The notes below the pieces were generated by a model that saw only the letters and a program-made list of their open reading frames with translations, was not told the DNA's origin and did not search any database. A stretch of 64,000 nt of DNA from an uncultured Bacteroidia bacterium. Its GTDB lineage: Bacteria > Bacteroidota > Bacteroidia > Bacteroidales > F082. The position numbers and the translations under genes were made by a program. Below, one piece after another: positions 7,861 through 15,411 of this stretch (positions within the stretch are counted from its first letter, which is position 1; each line of letters opens with the position of its first letter). The stretch lies in the NCBI GenBank assembly GCA_902786745.1, contig CADADR010000006.1:87268-151267 (forward strand), written 5' to 3'.

Positions 7861-9129
7861 ATGGAACACTCAATGGATCGTAAAATCGAACAGAAAAAAG
7901 GCATTCGCCGCGCGTTCACCAAGAAGGCGCTGCCGTTTTGGGGCGGGGCGTTGCTCCTCGTCTTCATCCTTTGGCTTATTTTCAGGGACGACTCGAAGAA
8001 ACTCCGCATCGACGCGGACAACATCACCGTGAGCACCGTCACCTCGGGCGAGTTCAACGACTACATCCGCATCAGCGGACAAGTCGCGCCCATGACGACC
8101 ATCCAAATCAGCCCCTTGGAAGGCGGTGTGGTGCAACAGATCGTCACCGAAGAAGGCAGCCGCGTCAAGGCGGGTGATGTCATTCTAATCTTGAGTAACG
8201 AGAACCTCGACATGCAAATCCTTTCCTCCGAGGCCGACCTCGCCGAGAAGGAGAACATCCTGCGCAACACCATGATTCAGATGGAACAACAAAAGTTGAG
8301 CGTGGAGCAAGAGAAACTGCAGCTGCAGATGGAGGTGCAGCGCAACCGCCGCACCTACGAGGCGCAGAAGTCGCTCTACGACGACGGCCTCATCGCCCGT
8401 GAGGACTACCTGAAAGCCGAGGAGGACTTCACGCTCTCGAACAGCCGCCTAAAGCTGGTGGAGAACCGTGCCAAGCAGGACAGCCTTCACCGCTCGGTGG
8501 AAATCGACCGGATGCGCGAGAGCCTCGAAAACATGCGCGTCAACATGATGATGATCCGTAAGCGCAAGGAAAACCTGACCATCAAGGCACCCATCGACGG
8601 CGAGTTGGGGCTGTTGGATGTGGTGTTGGGCCAGTCGGTGGGTGCAGGCTCCAAGATTGGGCAAATCAACAACCTCGACAGCTACAAGATCGAGGCCCAA
8701 ATCGATGAGCATTACATCGACCGCATCACGCCTGGCTTGGAGGCCACCTTTGAGCGACAGAGCGAGCGGTATCAGGCACAGATCCGCAAGGTGTATCCCG
8801 AGGTGCGCGACGGCAAGTTCAAGGCCGACTTCAAGTTTATGGAGCAGCAGCCCGAGAACATCCGCAGTGGCCAGACCTATTACCTCAACCTGCAACTCGG
8901 CCAACCCGTGGAGGCGGTGCTCATCCCGCGTGGTGCCTTCTACCAAAAGACGGGCGGCAAGTGGATTTATGTGCTCTCTTCTGACGGCAGCAAGGCCACG
9001 CGCCGCGACATCCGCATCGGGCGACAGAACCCGCAGTATTACGAGGTTGTCGAAGGCCTTGAAGCTGGCGAGAAGGTGATTACTTCTTCGTATGACAACT
9101 TCGGAGAATCGGAGGTGCTGGTGTTTTGA
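7861..9129 (+). CDS. HlyD/MacA-type periplasmic adaptor (membrane fusion protein)
   Basis: 422 aa. A short basic cytoplasmic N-terminus is followed by one membrane segment (~22-42, PFWGGALLLVFILWLIF). Then comes a barrel-sandwich half (GQVAPMTTIQISPLEGGVVQ), a long coiled coil (~105-215, rich in Glu/Gln/Leu, e.g. QMEQQKLSVEQEKLQLQMEV), the second half KAPIDGELGLLDVVLGQSVG near 242, a beta-barrel domain and a membrane-proximal domain ending SSYDNFGESEVLVF. It would bridge the permease(s) in the inner membrane with the TolC-like protein. It is the only adaptor in the window, so it must serve all nine permeases if these work locally. Operon 1. Confidence 0.9.
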   Translation: MEHSMDRKIEQKKGIRRAFTKKALPFWGGALLLVFILWLIFRDDSKKLRIDADNITVSTVTSGEFNDYIRISGQVAPMTTIQISPLEGGVVQQIVTEEGSRVKAGDVILILSNENLDMQILSSEADLAEKENILRNTMIQMEQQKLSVEQEKLQLQMEVQRNRRTYEAQKSLYDDGLIAREDYLKAEEDFTLSNSRLKLVENRAKQDSLHRSVEIDRMRESLENMRVNMMMIRKRKENLTIKAPIDGELGLLDVVLGQSVGAGSKIGQINNLDSYKIEAQIDEHYIDRITPGLEATFERQSERYQAQIRKVYPEVRDGKFKADFKFMEQQPENIRSGQTYYLNLQLGQPVEAVLIPRGAFYQKTGGKWIYVLSSDGSKATRRDIRIGRQNPQYYEVVEGLEAGEKVITSSYDNFGESEVLVF

Positions 9130-9134
9130 TAGAT

Positions 9135-9266
9135 GAGATTCCCCTGCGGGGAATGGAGGTCAAGAGTTGTTGTTAACTGCGGCGGCCAGTGGCGCTACAA
9201 ATAGGAAACTTGTTCTTGCCGCCGCTGTGTAACTAAAACAAACACTCCATTCCCGAAGGGAATCTC
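9135..9266 (+). repeat. Nested-palindrome element, copy 4
   Basis: 132 bp, 5 nt after the adaptor stop. The ends are the same as copy 1; the core differs slightly (GCGGCGGCCAGTGGCGCTAC, then AAATAGGAAAC). Most similar to copy 5. Confidence 0.85.
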
Positions 9267-9329
9267 AACAAACAATTCAACAGTTAAACAATCAACATTT
9301 GACTTACGTCGAAATAAAATTTCAACAAT

Positions 9330-11720
9330 ATGAACCGTTTCAAAGACACACTCATCAAAATCCTTTCGTTAGGCATAGGTCTCGCCATTGGCATCGTGCT
9401 GATTGCCAAGGTGTGCTTCGAATTGTCCTACGACAGTTTCTACAAAGATGTAGACCGCATCTACCTCATTAAGGCGGAATGGGTTATGGGCGACCAACAC
9501 AACGACGGTGACCGTATCAGCGGCGCTGTGGCCCCAGGCTTCAAGGCCGAGGTGCCGGGCGTGGAAGAAGCCACGCGCATCGTTTTAGGCAGCCGTATCA
9601 TCAACTATGTCGATGAAGAAGGCAACATCGTTTATAAAGGCAAGGCGGTCATTGCCGACACCAGTTTCTTCAAGGTGTTTTCACAGCCTATCCTTGCCGG
9701 CGACATCGTGAAAGCGCTCAATAACAAGGAAAGCCTCGCCATTTCGCGTTCGTTCGCCGAAAAATTGGGAGGCATTAACGAAAGCATAGGGAAACTCATC
9801 AGTCAAGAAAACAACAATACCAAATATGTGGTGGAGGCTGTGTTTGAAGACCTTCCCGCCAACGGCTCGTTTTCGTTCGGTGTGATGTTTTCGCTGAATA
9901 TTTACCAAAAGGAATCAACGGAAAACTGGGTCTTCAACGATATGTACACCGGTTATGTCAAGTTGCAGAAAGGCATTGACCCACACTCACTTGACGAGGC
10001 CATCCATAAGATGCAGGCCACGCATCAAGACTTGGAGAAGCTGAAGACAGAGGAAGGCTACGAAGTGCGTTATCATTTAGTGCCTTTCGACAAACTGCAT
10101 ACCTCCGACCCTGATGTGCGCAACACCGTCATCATACTTTCCATCGTGGCTTTCCTACTGATTTTCATTAGTTTGATGAACTATATTCTTGTGGTGATTT
10201 CATCAATGGTGAGACGCTCGAAGGAAATCGGCATCCGAAAGTGTTTCGGTGCGGGCGGTCGTGAGATTTATGGGATGCTTCTCAAGGAGGCGGCCATTCA
10301 CATCGGCTTGTCATTGGTGCTTGCGGCTTTGTTGATTCTTGCTGGCAGTAATTTGATTACCAATTTATTGGGAGTTTCTTTCACCACGATGTTAGTAGGG
10401 AAAAGCATGCGTACCATCGCGGTGGTCATTGTGGTGATATTCGTGCTTTCGGTGGTTGTGCCAGGTTTGCTTTACACACGCATTCCCGTTTGGCAAGCCA
10501 TCCGCAACTTTAGCATAAACATGCGCCGTTGGAAACTTTTCCTGTTGAGCCTGCAAGTGGCGGTGAATGTGTTCATCGTGTCGATGCTGCTCGTCGTAAC
10601 GGGACAATATGAATTCCTTGCCAACGAGGATTTGGGTTACAACTACAAGAACCTGTATTACATCGATGCGCGGACGGTCAAGACGCGCGACTTGGTGGTG
10701 AATAAGCTAAACTCGATGCCTGAGGTTGAAGGTGTGGAGGCTTGTGCCATTTTGCCTTACCAGTTCGCCGAAGGCAATGTGGTGATGAAGTACCCAGAAA
10801 TGTCAACGATGATTCTGCTCGCTGACGGTTATTGCGTCACAGATGGTTTCTACGACCTCATGGAGATACCCTTTATTGCGGGCAGCTACCCCGTGGACTC
10901 ATCGCAGGTGGCGGTTAGTGAGAGCCTGATTGAGAAGATGATGGAACATGAGGATTGGAGCGATGGTGCGGTTGGGAAACAGCTTTACATCTCTGACCAC
11001 AGCTTTTTCCGTGTAGGAAACAGTGTGCATATTGAGCCGTTGACCGTTTCCGGCGTTTATCGCAGCATTCGCGTGGGCAGTGCCCTTGATCCGAACCTGA
11101 AGCCGAGTTGCTATTTCCATGGCGATTTATACAGCGGAACCAATTTCGATGGTGTCTATTTTGGCAAAACCAGTATGCATCCCATGCGTTATCTGTTAGT
11201 AAAGGTGAACCACGCCAACAAAGCCACGAGGGAAAAGTTACTTGAAGCCATCAAAGAGTTTGCTCCCGATGGAGAAGAAATGGAAGTGAAATCGTATGCC
11301 GCCGAGGTGCGCGCCCAGTATGCCGACAACCGCAAGATGCGCAACACCATCTTGGTTGGGGCTTTGTTTGCCCTGCTCATCTCGCTCATCGGATTGATTG
11401 GTTATGTCAGTGACGAGGCCAACCGCCGCAGCAAGGAGATTGCCATCCGCAAGGTGCATGGCGCGGTGTCGGGCGAAATCGTCGGGATGTTTGTCGGCGA
11501 GGTGTTGAAGCTGTCGTTGGTGGCTGCCGTCGTTGGTGCGGTGGGTGCGTTCTTCGTGGCCCGCAAGTGGATCGAGCAATTCGCTTTCCGCATCAACCTG
11601 TCGCCGTGGTATTTCATCGGCGCAGCGGTGATCGTGCTGTTCATCGTCGCCATCGTGATTGGCGTGAGCAGTTGGCGCATCGCGCGGATGAATCCGGTGA
11701 AATCGCTTAAGGATGAATAA
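9330..11720 (+). CDS. ABC transporter permease P3 (double FtsX/MacB type)
   Basis: 796 aa from MNRFKDTLIKILSLGIGLAI. Sister of P2: the same first segment, coupling segments MVRRSKEIGIRKCFGAG and ANRRSKEIAIRKVHGAV, and tail ARMNPVKSLKDE. The two periplasmic domains are much more divergent from P2 than the membrane parts. The leader upstream carries a 24-nt interruption (TTGACTTACGTCG...) in the AC-rich block that P1 and P2 have intact. Followed after 14 nt by palindrome copy 5 and then the ATPase gene. Eight membrane helices are expected, as in P1. Confidence 0.9.
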   Translation: MNRFKDTLIKILSLGIGLAIGIVLIAKVCFELSYDSFYKDVDRIYLIKAEWVMGDQHNDGDRISGAVAPGFKAEVPGVEEATRIVLGSRIINYVDEEGNIVYKGKAVIADTSFFKVFSQPILAGDIVKALNNKESLAISRSFAEKLGGINESIGKLISQENNNTKYVVEAVFEDLPANGSFSFGVMFSLNIYQKESTENWVFNDMYTGYVKLQKGIDPHSLDEAIHKMQATHQDLEKLKTEEGYEVRYHLVPFDKLHTSDPDVRNTVIILSIVAFLLIFISLMNYILVVISSMVRRSKEIGIRKCFGAGGREIYGMLLKEAAIHIGLSLVLAALLILAGSNLITNLLGVSFTTMLVGKSMRTIAVVIVVIFVLSVVVPGLLYTRIPVWQAIRNFSINMRRWKLFLLSLQVAVNVFIVSMLLVVTGQYEFLANEDLGYNYKNLYYIDARTVKTRDLVVNKLNSMPEVEGVEACAILPYQFAEGNVVMKYPEMSTMILLADGYCVTDGFYDLMEIPFIAGSYPVDSSQVAVSESLIEKMMEHEDWSDGAVGKQLYISDHSFFRVGNSVHIEPLTVSGVYRSIRVGSALDPNLKPSCYFHGDLYSGTNFDGVYFGKTSMHPMRYLLVKVNHANKATREKLLEAIKEFAPDGEEMEVKSYAAEVRAQYADNRKMRNTILVGALFALLISLIGLIGYVSDEANRRSKEIAIRKVHGAVSGEIVGMFVGEVLKLSLVAAVVGAVGAFFVARKWIEQFAFRINLSPWYFIGAAVIVLFIVAIVIGVSSWRIARMNPVKSLKDE

Positions 11721-11734
11721 TAACAAAAATATAG

Positions 11735-11866
11735 GAGATTCCCCTGCGGGGAATGGAGGTCAGGAGTTGTTGTTAACAGCGGCGGCCAGTGGCGCTACAA
11801 ATAGGCAACTTGTTCTTGCCGCCGCTTTTAACGGATAAACGAAACTCCATTCCCGAAGGGAATCTC
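11735..11866 (+). repeat. Nested-palindrome element, copy 5
   Basis: 132 bp, between the P3 stop and the ATPase gene. It differs from copy 4 mainly near the right part (CCGCTTTTAACGGATAAAC in place of CCGCTGTGTAACTAAAAC). Confidence 0.85.
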
Positions 11867-11923
11867 AAACAGGAAAACAACAAATCAACAAAATAAAAGT
11901 TTAACCATTAAAGACTAAAAGCA

Positions 11924-12610
11924 ATGATTAAAGTAGAAAATCTCAGGAAGGTCTTCCGCAGCGAGGACATTGAAATCGAAACCATCGCATTGGACGGCGT
12001 TTCGTTCGAAATCAACGACGGCGAGTTTGTCGCCATCATGGGGCCTTCGGGCTGCGGCAAGTCCACCTTGCTCAACATCCTCGGCCTCTTGGACAACCCC
12101 ACCGAGGGCCGTTACGAGCTCCTCGGCCATCAGGTCGGTGACCTCAAGGAGAAGGACCGCACCCAGTTCCGCAAGGGCAACATCGGCTTCGTGTTCCAGA
12201 GCTTCAACCTCATCGACGAACTCAATGTGTTTGAGAACATCGAATTGCCGCTGCGCTATATGAACATCCCCGCCGCCGAGCGCAAGCAGCGCGTCGAGGA
12301 CATCATGACGCGCATGGCCATCAAGCACCGCGCCTCGCACTTCCCGCAGCAGCTGTCGGGCGGTCAGCAGCAAAGGGTGGCCATCGCCCGCGCCGTCGTC
12401 GCCAACCCCAAGCTCATCCTCGCCGACGAGCCCACGGGTAACCTCGACTCGAAGAACGGCAAGGAGGTGATGGACCTGCTCACCGACCTCCACAAGGAGG
12501 GCACCACCATCGTCATGGTGACCCACTCGCAGCGCGACGCTAGTTACGCCGACCGCATCATCAACCTGTTCGACGGTAAGATTGTGGAAGAGGTGTTGTC
12601 GCAACTGTAA
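11924..12610 (+). CDS. ABC ATPase, LolD/MacB family
   Basis: 228 aa, a normal length for a stand-alone LolD-type nucleotide-binding subunit. Walker A GPSGCGKST (~40-48), Q-loop FVFQSFNLIDEL (~86), signature LSGGQQQRVAIARA (~142), Walker B LILADEPTGNLDS (~160) and H-loop VMVTHSQRDA (~200) are all intact. It hydrolyses ATP to drive mechanotransmission through FtsX/MacB-type permeases. Nine double permeases (P1-P9) lie in the cluster and this is the only ATPase of the type, so it is presumably shared. Last gene of operon 1, followed by a 40-bp palindrome that can act as terminator. Confidence 0.93.
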   Translation: MIKVENLRKVFRSEDIEIETIALDGVSFEINDGEFVAIMGPSGCGKSTLLNILGLLDNPTEGRYELLGHQVGDLKEKDRTQFRKGNIGFVFQSFNLIDELNVFENIELPLRYMNIPAAERKQRVEDIMTRMAIKHRASHFPQQLSGGQQQRVAIARAVVANPKLILADEPTGNLDSKNGKEVMDLLTDLHKEGTTIVMVTHSQRDASYADRIINLFDGKIVEEVLSQL

Positions 12611-12623
12611 TTTTTGGATTACC

Positions 12624-12663
12624 AATTTTGTAGAGACGTGCCATGGCGCGTCTCTACAAAATT
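12624..12663. repeat. GTAGAGACG palindrome, possible two-way terminator
   Basis: AATTTTGTAGAGACG (12624-12638) and CGTCTCTACAAAATT (12649-12663) are perfect inverted copies around TGCCATGGCG. It sits between the convergent ATPase gene (+) and the DUF4143 gene (-). The stop codon of the latter (12654-12656) is part of the right arm, so the palindrome ends that gene. A-rich and T-rich flanks make it a plausible terminator in both directions. Confidence 0.65.
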
Positions 12664-14003
12664 ACCTTAGCAGGTGGTGTTGATGGAACGAAAAACATAA
12701 CGTAATAAATCGGAAGGTAAGCCACCTTCTCGTTTTGGACAATTTCACGTTCGTTTGACAACACAAAAGCCTGTTTGATGTTGTAATCGGGGGTGGCGAC
12801 AAAAACATCCAATGAGGCATGTTCGTTATAGTCCTTTCCAGACTTCACTTCAATGGGAACCACCGAAAGTAAATCGTAATCGTTCACGAGGAACTCAATC
12901 TCACCTTTCTTTTTGTTGTCATAGTAGAAAAGAGGAAAACCATGTGCGGCAAGTTCGCTACATACCACCGACTCATACACCGAACCCAGATTAATGCTTT
13001 TCACATCATCCATGATGGTGGAAATGCTGTATTGATAGAGCAGCCGGGTGAGTAGCCCCACATCGTTCAGATATAGTTTCAGCAAATTCTTGCTTTCCGA
13101 TTCCACGAGGGGGAACTTCGGATTCGAAATGGCCTTCACTTCGTGACAGATGCCACTTTTCACAAGATACTCGAATTCAGCCTGATACTGCCAAGCCCTT
13201 GCCTGTTTCTTGTTTTCTATTTGGTTGAAATGAACCCGTTTCTTCTTGTTCTCAAGATTGGATGGCACCAATTCATATACCCGCTCGATGACCAGCTTCC
13301 GTTCTTTGTCATATTGGCTTGCATCGCCCTTGTAAAGCTCATACACCTCCTTTTGCGCCGCCCTCACCTCGACAATGTTATGCGTCTCGATGAACTTGTT
13401 CACGGCATCGGGTAGTCCTCCAACCAACAAATATTTCTTGAACAGATCCATCATCCGGTTGTGGAGTGGCTCGTCCAAGGCAATTCGCTGTGAAAAGCAC
13501 TTTCGAGCATGGTCGATGAATTCTTCGCCCACGCCATTGGCCCACAGAAACTCCTCAAAGTCAAGTTGGAACATTCTCACAACCTTGATTTTTCCCCCAG
13601 GCTTTGATAACGTTTCGTTCAAGGCGATACCCAATTGTGAACCGCTAACAATATAAGTGAAGCGGTCGTCTTGTCGCAAAAACTTTAAAAGGGTCAACAA
13701 GTCGGGATAGGCCTGTATCTCATCCAAAAAAACCAGCGTATCCTCTTTTTTGCCCATGCGGTTGCCGGCAATGGTGCTGAGACGAAGGTAAAAGTCCTCC
13801 TTGTTGCGTGTGCCTTCAAACACTCTATCACCTTTCTTATCCTCGTACAAGTCAATCTCGATATAGTTCTTGAAACGCTTTTGTCCTTCGTGCCTGATGA
13901 TAAATGACTTCCCAATCTGACGAGCTCCATCAAGAATCAGTATCTTTTCAGACACATTATCAAGATAATCAGCGATTTCTGTTTGAATCTTCCTTCTTAA
14001 CAT
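12654..14003 (-). CDS. AAA-type ATPase with DUF4143-like C-terminus
   Basis: 449 aa. Walker A appears as DGARQIGKSFIIR (~25-37), the Walker B region as DTLVFLDEIQAYPDLL (~88-103), and a sensor-like TYIVSGSQLGIAL near 116. The C-terminal part contains GSVYESVVCSELAAHG and a nuclease-fold-like GEIEFLVNDYD...VPIEVKSGK motif (~365-395). These ATPases are common, often lineage-specific guests in Bacteroidota genomes; their job is unknown. It is antisense to the efflux operons and separates operon 1 from operon 2. Promoter: -7 box TATTTTTG at 14030-14037 with an array of TACAYYTTTCC repeats upstream. The C-terminus (PPAKVIL) is set by a palindrome, so the ancestral end may have been different. Confidence 0.8.
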   Translation of the reverse strand: MLRRKIQTEIADYLDNVSEKILILDGARQIGKSFIIRHEGQKRFKNYIEIDLYEDKKGDRVFEGTRNKEDFYLRLSTIAGNRMGKKEDTLVFLDEIQAYPDLLTLLKFLRQDDRFTYIVSGSQLGIALNETLSKPGGKIKVVRMFQLDFEEFLWANGVGEEFIDHARKCFSQRIALDEPLHNRMMDLFKKYLLVGGLPDAVNKFIETHNIVEVRAAQKEVYELYKGDASQYDKERKLVIERVYELVPSNLENKKKRVHFNQIENKKQARAWQYQAEFEYLVKSGICHEVKAISNPKFPLVESESKNLLKLYLNDVGLLTRLLYQYSISTIMDDVKSINLGSVYESVVCSELAAHGFPLFYYDNKKKGEIEFLVNDYDLLSVVPIEVKSGKDYNEHASLDVFVATPDYNIKQAFVLSNEREIVQNEKVAYLPIYYVMFFVPSTPPAKVIL

Positions 14004-14195
14004 ACACTTTTCCGTTTGAATTATAGATGCAAAAATACACTTTTCCTATAATTTTTCGTATTAAAAAATACATTTTTCTGATTTTTCTTGATTTTTTGCC
14101 TCTCGGTGGTACTAATTCATCACGGATTTTTCGTCTCATAAATCACCTTTCCTAGATTTTTCAAATGGGTGTTTATACACCTTTCCTAGATTTTT
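14003..14195 (-). promoter_or_regulatory. Promoter and phased repeat array of the DUF4143 ATPase
   Basis: Reading the + strand, TACACTTTTCC starts at 14003 (overlapping the ATG) and 14036, TACATTTTTCT at 14069, and TCACCTTTCC/TACACCTTTCC near 14143 and 14176. The spacings are 33, 33, 73-74 and 33-34 bp, i.e. about three helical turns per unit with one unit lost. The last two copies are followed by the same TAGATTTTT. The -7 box of the gene (TATTTTTG on -, 14030-14037) lies inside the array, so a bound protein would block transcription. This accounts for most of the 14004-14381 gap; the rest holds operator pair 2 and promoter 2. Confidence 0.55.
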
Positions 14196-14236
14196 GAATG
14201 AAAAGCCCCAAAATACTTCTTCATGACAACGCTCAC

Positions 14237-14274
14237 TGTAAAGTTTCTTTACACCACTGTAAAGAAACTTTACA
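14237..14274 (+). promoter_or_regulatory. Paired 17-bp operator (UAS 2) of the sigma-54 regulator
   Basis: TGTAAAGTTTCTTTACA (14237-14253) and TGTAAAGAAACTTTACA (14258-14274) are exact reverse complements of each other, and each is a dyad of form TGTAA-N7-TTACA. The spacer is CCAC (centres 21 bp apart). The centre of the second site is 64 bp upstream of the -24 GG. Confidence 0.85.
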
Positions 14275-14328
14275 CTTTTTGTAAAACGCTGTTTTTGTAT
14301 TTTGTTGGTTTTTAATGATTTACAATTT

Positions 14329-14343
14329 TGGCACGGCGATTGC
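14329..14343 (+). promoter_or_regulatory. Sigma-54 promoter 2 (-24/-12)
   Basis: TGGCACGGCGATTGC is a perfect match to the sigma-54 consensus TGGCACG-N4-TTGC. The predicted start is near 14355, giving a 5' leader of ~27 nt to the ATG at 14382. Confidence 0.9.
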
Positions 14344-14381
14344 CATGCTAAAAGGCAGAATAATTGTAAAACTGTAAAGCT

Positions 14382-15290
14382 ATGGCAAAGAAATCATTTT
14401 TGACCGCACTGTTCGTTATTATGGCGGTGCTGTGCGCTGAGGCGCAAAACAACAAGGTATGGAAGTCTGATACCGTTATCGACGGGAAAGGTAACAAAAC
14501 CATTACCGTGTACATGCAAAAAAACGTTGTGGAAGGCAACGGCAACATCATCACGCGCGACATCGATGTGGCAGAGTTCAAGGAAATCAGTATGATATTG
14601 CCCGCAATGGTAAACTACAGAGTGGCGGACAACTACTCTTGTCGCGTGACCCTCGACGAGAATCTTTTCGAGTGGGTCGACATCTATCTGAAAGGCGATT
14701 GCTTGAAGGTCGAGATGGTCAAGACGTTTCAGCAATCCGACGTGAAGCCGACGAAGTTCCTCATCGAACTCACTGCTCCAACTTTGGAAGAAATCAGTCT
14801 GTTGGGCAGTGGCGACTTTAATTTCGTTACGCCGTATGAAGCCAAAGAGTTGAAAATCAAATTGACGGGTTCAGGCGATGTGGTTTTCGAGAAAACAGCA
14901 AACATCCATGATTTTGATGTGGATGTTGCAGGCTCGGGAAATTTGTTGAGTAAAGAACTTCATGCTGACTATGTGGATATAAGCATCGCTGGGTCGGGGC
15001 AAATGGTTTGCGAACACCTCCAAGCCAATCGCCTGCGTGCAAGTGTCGCTGGTTCGGGCGATGTCATTATCAAGGATGGTAAGGTGAAAAAAGCGAACCT
15101 TTCCGTGGCGGGCTCTGGCTCCATTGAGGCACGCTGCCAGATGGAAACGATGGACTACAGCGTTGCGGGCACGGGCAGTATCGCTTACCCAGGCGATGTC
15201 AAGGCGGTAGGCACCGTAGTAGGCGGCAAGATCCATAAAATCTGGGGAACAGAAAACAACAAGAAAAAAAGTTGTGATGAAAAACCGTAA
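14382..15290 (+). CDS. Secreted DUF2807 (GIN-domain) protein
   Basis: 302 aa with a signal peptide (MAKKSFLTALFVIMAVLCAEAQ). The rest has repeated (A/T)GSGD/N units, e.g. LLGSGDFNF, LTGSGDVVF, VAGSGNLL, IAGSGQMV, VAGSGDVII, VAGSGSIE and VAGTGSIA, spaced about 20 residues. This is the hallmark of the DUF2807 right-handed beta-helix, found in Bacteroidota envelope proteins of unclear role. It is the first gene after the best sigma-54 promoter and heads the operon of P4-P7, so it is likely made under the same condition as the efflux pumps. It may act as a periplasmic binding or sensing partner (inference). Confidence 0.85.
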   Translation: MAKKSFLTALFVIMAVLCAEAQNNKVWKSDTVIDGKGNKTITVYMQKNVVEGNGNIITRDIDVAEFKEISMILPAMVNYRVADNYSCRVTLDENLFEWVDIYLKGDCLKVEMVKTFQQSDVKPTKFLIELTAPTLEEISLLGSGDFNFVTPYEAKELKIKLTGSGDVVFEKTANIHDFDVDVAGSGNLLSKELHADYVDISIAGSGQMVCEHLQANRLRASVAGSGDVIIKDGKVKKANLSVAGSGSIEARCQMETMDYSVAGTGSIAYPGDVKAVGTVVGGKIHKIWGTENNKKKSCDEKP

Positions 15291-15411
15291 TAAAACGAGA
15301 ATCAACCAAACGCTTTTCGAAAAATTGGTAAAGTTCTTCGGACTTGAAAAAGCGGAGAAAATATATAAAAGATTTGATCGTTTAAATAATAACTCAACGA
15401 CTTATGGCTAG
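15277..15411 (+). CDS. Possible 44-aa coupling peptide between DUF2807 and P4
   Basis: The frame from ATG 15277 overlaps the last 14 nt of the DUF2807 gene and the first 8 nt of P4. It would encode MKNRNKTRINQTLFEKLVKF, then FGLEKAEKIYKRFDRLNNN and STTYG. The middle is a plausible basic amphipathic helix. The double overlap suggests it may keep ribosomes on the mRNA from one gene to the next. It may equally be a chance frame: no homologue is known to me. Confidence 0.3.
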   Translation: MKNRNKTRINQTLFEKLVKFFGLEKAEKIYKRFDRLNNNSTTYG

